Source: an uncultured Sphingomonas sp.
GTDB taxonomy: Bacteria; Pseudomonadota; Alphaproteobacteria; Sphingomonadales; Sphingomonadaceae
Length of the DNA: 64,000 nt
Assembly (NCBI RefSeq): GCF_937871615.1
Contig: NZ_CALMPA010000045.1
Location: 62,001-126,000 of the forward strand
Reading direction: 5' to 3'
The position numbers and the translations under genes are program-made. Positions 58,489 to 64,000 of the stretch are shown here, in pieces. The notes beneath the pieces were generated by a model, which was not told where the DNA came from, ran no database searches, and saw nothing but the letters and a program-made list of their open reading frames with translations. How positions within the stretch are numbered: the stretch's first letter is position 1; every line of letters begins with the position of its first letter.

Positions 58489-61185
58489 TTAATCAAGATT
58501 CGGTCGCAACAGGCGCTTCGCCCGTTCCAGATCAACCCCGCGACGCACGGCATAATCCGCCACCTGATCCTCGCCGATCCTCGCGACGCCGAAATATTCG
58601 GCCTGCGGATGCCCGAAATAGAAGCCGGAAACCGCCGCTGTCGGCAGCATCGCGAAGCCCTCGGTCAGGCTGATGCCCGTCGCGTGATGCGCATCGAGCA
58701 TCTCGAACAACTGCGTTTTCAGGCTGTGCTCGGGGCACGCCGGATAGCCAGGCGCGGGGCGGATGCCGCGATATTTCTCGCGGATCAGCGCCTCGTTATC
58801 GAGTTGCTCGTCGGGCGCATAACCCCATAGAATGGTGCGGACATGGTGGTGCAGCGCCTCCGCCATCGCCTCGGCCAGACGATCCGCCAATGCCTTCAGC
58901 AGGATATCGGAATAATCGTCGATCGCCGCCTTGAAGCGCGCAAGATGCGGCTCGATGCCGTGGATCGACACCGCGAAACCACCGATCCAGTCGCCCTTGG
59001 GATCGACGAAATCGGCAAGGCACATGTTCGGTCGCCCCTCGCGCTTCGCGATCTGCTGGCGCAGGAACGGCAGGCGGACGACATCGGTGCCCTTGACCAG
59101 ATCGAGCAGATCGAGGCCGCGCAATTCCTCCGCGTTGAAATCGCCCTTCAGATCAACGATCACGTCATCCTCATGCCGCGCGCACGGCCACAGCCCGGCA
59201 ACGCCGCGCGCGGTGAGCCATTTCTCCGCGATGAGGCGATCGAGCATATTCTGCGCGTCATTGAACAATGAGCGCGCGCTCTCCCCCACCACCTCATCAT
59301 CAAGGATCGCCGGATAATTGCCCGCGAGTTCCCATGCGCGGAAAAACGGCGTCCAGTCGATGAAATCGCGCAATGCGTTCAGATCCCAGTCGCGGAACAC
59401 ATGCACGCCCGGCTGGGCCGGCGCACCCGGCTTCAGCGCCATATCCGCGACGAAACCGTTGGCGCGCGCCTTGGCGAGCGGGAGCAATTCGTTCTGCGCC
59501 TTGCCTTCGCGCGCGCGGCGGACGGCGGCATATTCGTCCGCCACCTTCGCCACATAATCGTCGCGCTGCGTATCGCTGACCAATGTGGTCGCGACCCCCA
59601 CCGCGCGGCTCGCGTCAAGCACATGGACGACCGGGCCGGAATAGGCGGGCGCGATGCGCAGCGCGGTGTGGACTTTCGAGGTGGTGGCCCCGCCGATCAA
59701 CAGCGGCATTTCCATGCCCGCGCGCTGCATCTCCTCGCCCACCGTCACCATCTCATCGAGGCTGGGCGTGATAAGGCCGGACAGGCCGATCATGTCCGCG
59801 TCATTGTCTTTCGCCGCGGCGAGGATCGTCGACCATGGCACCATCACGCCAAGGTCGACCACCTCGAAGCCGTTGCATTGAAGCACGACGCCGACGATGT
59901 TCTTGCCGATATCATGAACGTCGCCTTTCACCGTCGCCATGATGATCCGGCCCTTGGCCTTGGTGCCGGGTTCCTTGCTCGCCTCGATGAACGGCAGAAG
60001 GTGGGCGACCGCCTTCTTCATCACACGCGCCGATTTCACCACCTGGGGCAGGAACATCTTGCCCGCGCCGAACAGATCGCCGACGACGTTCATGCCGTCC
60101 ATCAGCGGGCCTTCGATCACTTCGATCGGCCGATCATATTGCAGCCGCGCTTCCTCGGTATCGTCAACGACATGCGCGTCGATACCCTTGACGAGCGCGT
60201 GTTCCAGCCGCTTGGCGACCGGCCAGCCGCGCCATTCCTCCGCCGCCTTTTCCGCTGCGACATCGGTGCCGCGGAAACGCTCCGCCAGTACCACCAGCCG
60301 CTCCCCCGCCTCCGGATCGCGATTGAGGATCACGTCTTCGCAGGTCGTGCGAAGTTCGGGATCTATCGTATCGTAAACATCGAGCTGCCCGGCGTTGACG
60401 ATCGCCATGTCCATGCCCGCCGGAATGGCGTGATAGAGAAACACCGAATGCATCGCGCGGCGCACCGGCTCGTTGCCGCGGAACGAGAAGCTCAGGTTGG
60501 AAAGGCCGCCGGAGATATGGACGTGCGGGCAGCGCGCCTTGATCTCGCGCGTCGCCTCGATGAAATCGACGCCGTAATTGTTGTGCTCCTCGATCCCCGT
60601 CGCGATCGCGAAGACGTTTGGATCGAAGATGATATCCTCGGGCGGAAAGCCGATCCCGATCAGCAATTTATAAGCGCGTTCGCAGATTTCGATCTTGCGC
60701 GCCTTCGTATCCGCCTGCCCGGTCTCGTCGAACGCCATGACGACCACCGCCGCGCCATAGGCCATGCATTTGCGCGCGGCATCGAGGAACGGCCCCTCCC
60801 CCTCCTTCATGCTGATCGAATTGACGATCGGCTTGCCGGAAACGCACTTCAGCCCCGCCTCGATCACTTCCCATTTCGAGCTGTCGATCATGATCGGCAC
60901 GCGCGCGATATCGGGCTCCGCGGCGATCAGCTTGAGGAAGGTGGTCATCGCCTCCACGGCGTCGAGCAGCCCCTCGTCCATGTTGATGTCGATCACCTGC
61001 GCGCCATTCTCGACCTGCTGGCGCGCGACCTCCACCGCGCGGGCATAATCACCCGCCATGATGAGCTTCTTGAATGCCGCCGATCCGGTGACGTTGGTGC
61101 GCTCGCCGACGTTGACGAAGGAGGTGGAAGATGCGGTGGTCACTGTTTTTTCCGACCTGAAATGAGGATGAGCGGTGGCCGTCAC
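58489..61185 (-). CDS. metH: Methionine synthase, cobalamin-dependent, C-terminal part (folate, B12 and activation domains)
   Basis: An 898-residue protein that holds three of the four MetH modules. The folate-binding domain is at about residues 20-290 ([16 protein letters not shown]). The cobalamin domain is at about 350-570 with [12 protein letters not shown], whose His binds cobalt. The activation domain follows (about 590-890), with [10 protein letters not shown] for SAM binding. The homocysteine-binding module is a separate gene whose stop overlaps the GTG start by four bases (GTGA). This split layout is known in alphaproteobacteria. It is the last gene of the methionine operon. Confidence 0.95.
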   Translation of the reverse strand: MTATAHPHFRSEKTVTTASSTSFVNVGERTNVTGSAAFKKLIMAGDYARAVEVARQQVENGAQVIDINMDEGLLDAVEAMTTFLKLIAAEPDIARVPIMIDSSKWEVIEAGLKCVSGKPIVNSISMKEGEGPFLDAARKCMAYGAAVVVMAFDETGQADTKARKIEICERAYKLLIGIGFPPEDIIFDPNVFAIATGIEEHNNYGVDFIEATREIKARCPHVHISGGLSNLSFSFRGNEPVRRAMHSVFLYHAIPAGMDMAIVNAGQLDVYDTIDPELRTTCEDVILNRDPEAGERLVVLAERFRGTDVAAEKAAEEWRGWPVAKRLEHALVKGIDAHVVDDTEEARLQYDRPIEVIEGPLMDGMNVVGDLFGAGKMFLPQVVKSARVMKKAVAHLLPFIEASKEPGTKAKGRIIMATVKGDVHDIGKNIVGVVLQCNGFEVVDLGVMVPWSTILAAAKDNDADMIGLSGLITPSLDEMVTVGEEMQRAGMEMPLLIGGATTSKVHTALRIAPAYSGPVVHVLDASRAVGVATTLVSDTQRDDYVAKVADEYAAVRRAREGKAQNELLPLAKARANGFVADMALKPGAPAQPGVHVFRDWDLNALRDFIDWTPFFRAWELAGNYPAILDDEVVGESARSLFNDAQNMLDRLIAEKWLTARGVAGLWPCARHEDDVIVDLKGDFNAEELRGLDLLDLVKGTDVVRLPFLRQQIAKREGRPNMCLADFVDPKGDWIGGFAVSIHGIEPHLARFKAAIDDYSDILLKALADRLAEAMAEALHHHVRTILWGYAPDEQLDNEALIREKYRGIRPAPGYPACPEHSLKTQLFEMLDAHHATGISLTEGFAMLPTAAVSGFYFGHPQAEYFGVARIGEDQVADYAVRRGVDLERAKRLLRPNLD

Positions 61186-62228
61186 GCGGCCATCGTGAAA
61201 GGCTCCAGCCCGGCGAGGCGCGTGCGCACCTGCGACATCGGGACCGGGCGAGCGGGCAGCCCGCGCACGGCATCGGCGATCGCCTTGATATGCGCGGGCG
61301 TGGAGCCGCAGCAGCCGCCCAGCACATTGACCTGCCCTGCCCCAGCCCATTCGCCGACAAGCCCGGCGGTAGTGGCCGGCGCCTCGTCATAGGCGCCCAA
61401 CTCGTTGGGCAGGCCGGCGTTGGGATAAACCATGATGAGCGTGTCAGCTATCTCGCTCAACGATTTGACATGCGGGCGCAATTGCTCCGCCCCGAACGAG
61501 CAGTTGAGCCCCACGGTCAGCGGCCTGGCATGGCGGATCGCGTGCCAGAACGCCTCCACCGCATGGCCGGACAGGTTGCGCCCCGAAAGATCGGTGAGCG
61601 TCATCGACAGCATGATCGGCAGATCGCGGCCCAGCGCCTCGCCCGCCTCGATCGCGGCCATGATGCCCGCCTTGGCGTTCAGCGTATCGAACACCGTTTC
61701 GATCAGCACGAAATCCACGCCGCCTTCGACCAGCGCGTCAATCTGCTCGCGATAGACCTGCTTCAGATAATCGAAGTCGATCTCGCGATAGCCGGGGTCG
61801 TTCACATCCGGGCTGAGCGAAAGCGTCTTGTTGGTCGGCCCGATCGCCCCAGCAACGAAACGCGGGCGGCCATCCTTCGCCTGAAATTCGTCGGCGACGC
61901 GGCGCGCCATCTTCGCGCTTTCCACGTTGATCTCGCGCACCAGATGCTCGGCGCCGTAATCCGCCTGGCTGATGCTGTTGGCCGAAAAGGTATTGGTTTC
62001 CGCGATATCCGCCCCCGCCTCGAAATAGGCGCGGTGGATCGCCTCCGGCACCTCCGGCTTTGTCAGCGCGAGGATGTCGTTATTGCCCTTCTGATCGCGC
62101 GACAGGCCGAGATTGCCGGCATAATCCGCCTCGGACAGCTTCCAGCCCTGAATCTCCGTGCCGAACGCGCCATCGGTAATCAGGATGCGCTTCGCCGCTT
62201 CCGCGTTGAAGATATCGCGTACAGTCAT
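61182..62228 (-). CDS. metH: Methionine synthase, homocysteine-binding part
   Basis: A 348-residue TIM-barrel homocysteine S-methyltransferase domain, the N-terminal quarter of classic MetH. GLNCSFG and [10 protein letters not shown] give the three zinc Cys ligands; [14 protein letters not shown] is the start of the barrel. It works with the larger part encoded just downstream, with which it is translationally coupled. It is 37 bases after metF. Confidence 0.95.
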   Translation of the reverse strand: MTVRDIFNAEAAKRILITDGAFGTEIQGWKLSEADYAGNLGLSRDQKGNNDILALTKPEVPEAIHRAYFEAGADIAETNTFSANSISQADYGAEHLVREINVESAKMARRVADEFQAKDGRPRFVAGAIGPTNKTLSLSPDVNDPGYREIDFDYLKQVYREQIDALVEGGVDFVLIETVFDTLNAKAGIMAAIEAGEALGRDLPIMLSMTLTDLSGRNLSGHAVEAFWHAIRHARPLTVGLNCSFGAEQLRPHVKSLSEIADTLIMVYPNAGLPNELGAYDEAPATTAGLVGEWAGAGQVNVLGGCCGSTPAHIKAIADAVRGLPARPVPMSQVRTRLAGLEPFTMAA

Positions 62229-62265
62229 GGTTCTACTCCATCGCCCGGCCAGTGCCGGGATATCG

Positions 62266-63207
62266 TTAGGCCGCGACGGCGCGCGCGCCGGCCTTCGCCC
62301 GCACGCCGAGCAGGTGGCAGATCGCGAAGGAAAGCTCGGCGCGGTTCAGCGTGTAGAAGTGGAATTGCTTCACCCCGCCGGCATAGAGCTTGCGACATAA
62401 TTCGGCGGTGAGCGTCGCGGCGACGAGCTGGCGCGCGTCGGGCAGATCATCCAGCCCTTCGAACAGCCGCCCCATCCATGGCGGCACGGCGGTGCCGCAC
62501 ATCGCGCTCATCCGCTGGACGGCGGCGAAATTGGATACCGGCATGATGCCCGGCACCATCTCCGCGTCGATCCCCGCCGCCGCCGCGCGATCGCGAAAGC
62601 GGAAGAAGGTTTCAGGTTCGAAGAAAAATTGCGTGATCCCGCGTGTGGCGCCGGCATCGACCTTGCGCTTCAGATTGTCGAGATCGGCGGCGGCATCGGC
62701 TGAATCCGGGTGTTTTTCCGGATAAGCGGCAACCGACAGCTCGAACGGATGCAGCTTGCGCAGCCCTTCGACCAGCGCGGCGGCATTCTCATAGCCGCCG
62801 GGGTGCGCCGCATAACGCGCGCCCTGCACCGGCGGATCGCCGCGCAGCGCGACGATGTGCCGCACGCCCGCCGCCCAATATTCGCGCGCCACCGCGTCGA
62901 TCTCCTCGCGCGTCGCCTCCACGCAGGTAAGATGCGCGGCGGCGGGAATCGCGGTTTCGCGCGCGATGCGGGCGACGGTCGCATGGGTCCGCTCGCGGGT
63001 CGAGCCGCCCGCGCCATAAGTGACCGAGACGAAACGCGGGCCGAGCGGCGCGAGCGTGGAGATCGAACGCCACAGCGTCTCCTCCATCTTCTCCGTCTTG
63101 GGCGGGAAGAATTCGAAACTTACGTCGATATCGCCCGCCACATCGGCATAGAGCGGCCCATCGAGCGCGCGGCGCGCCTCCTCAAGCTGATTGAGCGATA
63201 ACGTCAT
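62266..63207 (-). CDS. metF: Methylenetetrahydrofolate reductase
   Basis: A 313-residue FAD-dependent TIM-barrel enzyme making the 5-methyl-tetrahydrofolate used by MetH. SFEFFPPKTEKMEETLW, VTYGAGGST, and GDPPVQGARY are the conserved blocks; ITQFFFEPETFFRF and PGIMPVSNF bind folate. The ATG overlaps the upstream regulator's stop by four bases (ATGA). Confidence 0.96.
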   Translation of the reverse strand: MTLSLNQLEEARRALDGPLYADVAGDIDVSFEFFPPKTEKMEETLWRSISTLAPLGPRFVSVTYGAGGSTRERTHATVARIARETAIPAAAHLTCVEATREEIDAVAREYWAAGVRHIVALRGDPPVQGARYAAHPGGYENAAALVEGLRKLHPFELSVAAYPEKHPDSADAAADLDNLKRKVDAGATRGITQFFFEPETFFRFRDRAAAAGIDAEMVPGIMPVSNFAAVQRMSAMCGTAVPPWMGRLFEGLDDLPDARQLVAATLTAELCRKLYAGGVKQFHFYTLNRAELSFAICHLLGVRAKAGARAVAA

Positions 63208-64000
63208 GCCGCCTTCACCTCACGCAAGGCCGCGCCCTGACGGACGCCGAGCCACAATTTCACCGTCAACTCCCCGCCCGCCAGCGTCTCTACCTGCGCC
63301 AGCGTCAACCCGGCGGCGGTGAACCATCGTTCGATCTGCGCATCGGAAAAGCCAAGCCGGGTATGCGCATCGCGCGCGCGTAATTCCTCACGATCGTGCG
63401 GCGCGAAATCCGCGATCAGCAGCCGCCCGCCCGGCGCCAGCACGCGCGCCGCTTCCGCGATCGCGGCCCCCGGCTGCTGCGCGAAATGAAGGACGTGGTG
63501 GATGATCGCCACATCCGCTTCGCCATCGCCCATCGGCAGCGCATAGAGATCCGCCTGGCGCAGCTCGACATTCGCAAGCCCTCGCTCGCCCAGCTTGGCG
63601 CGGGCGAGGCGCAGCATTTCGGAGCTGCGATCAATGCCCAACGCCGTGTCCGCGCGCGGCGCGAACAGTTCGATCATCCGCCCGGTTCCGGTGCCGATGT
63701 CGATCAGCCGCCCGACCGGCGCCTCGCCGAGCGCGGCGAGCATCGACGCCTCCACTTCGCTTTCCGCGACATGCATCGAGCGGATCGCATCCCATTCGCC
63801 GGCATTCGCCTCGAACCAGGCAGCCGCCGATGCCGCGCGATCGGCACGCACCGCCGCCAGCCGCGCCACGTCCGCCGCCGCCTGACGATCCGGGCTTGCC
63901 ACCTCCCAGCGATCGAGCGCCGCCGCGATCGGCGCCACCGCCTCGATCGGGCCAAGCGCCACGAACACCCAACTCCCCTCCTTGCGCCGCTCGGCAAGGC
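63204..64000 (-). CDS. ArsR-type regulator fused to a SAM-dependent methyltransferase (5' end outside window)
   Basis: Partial: the start lies beyond position 64000. The frame read to the edge gives a winged-helix end (RRKEGSWVFVALGP), the ArsR/SmtB wing, then a linker and a class I methyltransferase fold (IDIGTGTGRMIELFAPRA as the SAM loop, ALGIDRSSEML, ALPMGDGEADVAIIHHVLHF, in part). It is the first gene of the operon with metF and both metH parts, overlapping metF by four bases. Alphaproteobacterial SahR-type ArsR regulators control methionine-cycle genes in response to S-adenosylhomocysteine; the fused SAM-binding domain fits such a sensor, but this is inference. Confidence 0.88.
   Translation of the reverse strand, partial: LAERRKEGSWVFVALGPIEAVAPIAAALDRWEVASPDRQAAADVARLAAVRADRAASAAAWFEANAGEWDAIRSMHVAESEVEASMLAALGEAPVGRLIDIGTGTGRMIELFAPRADTALGIDRSSEMLRLARAKLGERGLANVELRQADLYALPMGDGEADVAIIHHVLHFAQQPGAAIAEAARVLAPGGRLLIADFAPHDREELRARDAHTRLGFSDAQIERWFTAAGLTLAQVETLAGGELTVKLWLGVRQGAALREVKAA

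Noticed and set aside
62229-62265. Possible SAM riboswitch before the methionine synthase genes
   Set aside because: The gap is only 37 bases and shows no conserved fold; any such element would lie before the first gene, outside the window.

Overview
The window is a high-GC chromosomal segment of an alphaproteobacterium, most probably a sphingomonad (Sphingomonas or a close relative). The evidence is a complete exosortase A (XrtA) exopolysaccharide locus in the order typical of that group, paired b and b' subunits in the F-type ATP synthase, a methionine synthase split into two genes, Flp-type pilins, and a bdhA/patatin pair. I see no tRNA, rRNA, insertion sequence, prophage or CRISPR array, and base composition looks even throughout, so this reads as core genome.

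Layout. 1-3.9 kb: end of a 4,5-dihydroxyphthalate decarboxylase-like gene, a MarR regulator, a SulP transporter overlapping a ParB-like protein, and an OmpR-type response regulator without a kinase. 3.9-9.7 kb: a three-gene heavy-metal RND efflux operon. 9.9-12 kb: a membrane histidine kinase, a NUDIX hydrolase and two Flp prepilins. 12-15.7 kb: threonine dehydratase, diverging from a polyamine pair (ornithine decarboxylase and a deoxyhypusine-synthase-like protein) with structured leader RNA. 15.7-32.6 kb: the XrtA locus. 32.6-41.7 kb: S10 peptidase, trxB, leucyl aminopeptidase-like protein, a tpiA-cupin-ABM operon, a PpiD-like foldase and trpE. 41.8-50.8 kb: secreted and envelope proteins, a bdhA-patatin operon, acyl-CoA dehydrogenase with its MerR regulator, and hisI. 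51.2-53.8 kb: the ATP synthase F0 operon. 53.9-57.7 kb: the YdbH-YnbE-YdbL envelope system. 57.7-64 kb: radC, then a methionine operon (ArsR-methyltransferase fusion, metF, split metH).

The XrtA locus is two large minus-strand operons plus a short divergent one. The first (export lipoprotein to amidotransferase) has ten genes joined mostly by 1-4 base stop/start overlaps. It holds a Wza-like export protein, a chain-length determinant, a tyrosine autokinase, an outer-membrane barrel, a secretion ATPase, a polysaccharide deacetylase, a FemAB-like transferase, a glycosyltransferase, XrtA fused to an EpsI domain, and an asparagine-synthetase-like amidotransferase. The second (acyl-CoA ligase, PLP decarboxylase) faces an ACP and two hydrolases across a 42-base gap holding a tandem palindromic repeat. 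This five-gene acyl module has no assigned chemistry. No PEP-CTERM substrate, PrsK/PrsR pair, priming glycosyltransferase or flippase/polymerase is present here, so these must be encoded elsewhere.

The least explained signals are the ornithine decarboxylase leader (an 11-bp helix hiding the ribosome-binding site, inside a 21-codon upstream reading frame), the tandem operator in the XrtA locus, a pair of dispersed palindromic repeats with compensating stem changes, and a small secreted protein with an LRAT/permuted-papain-like Cys-His arrangement.
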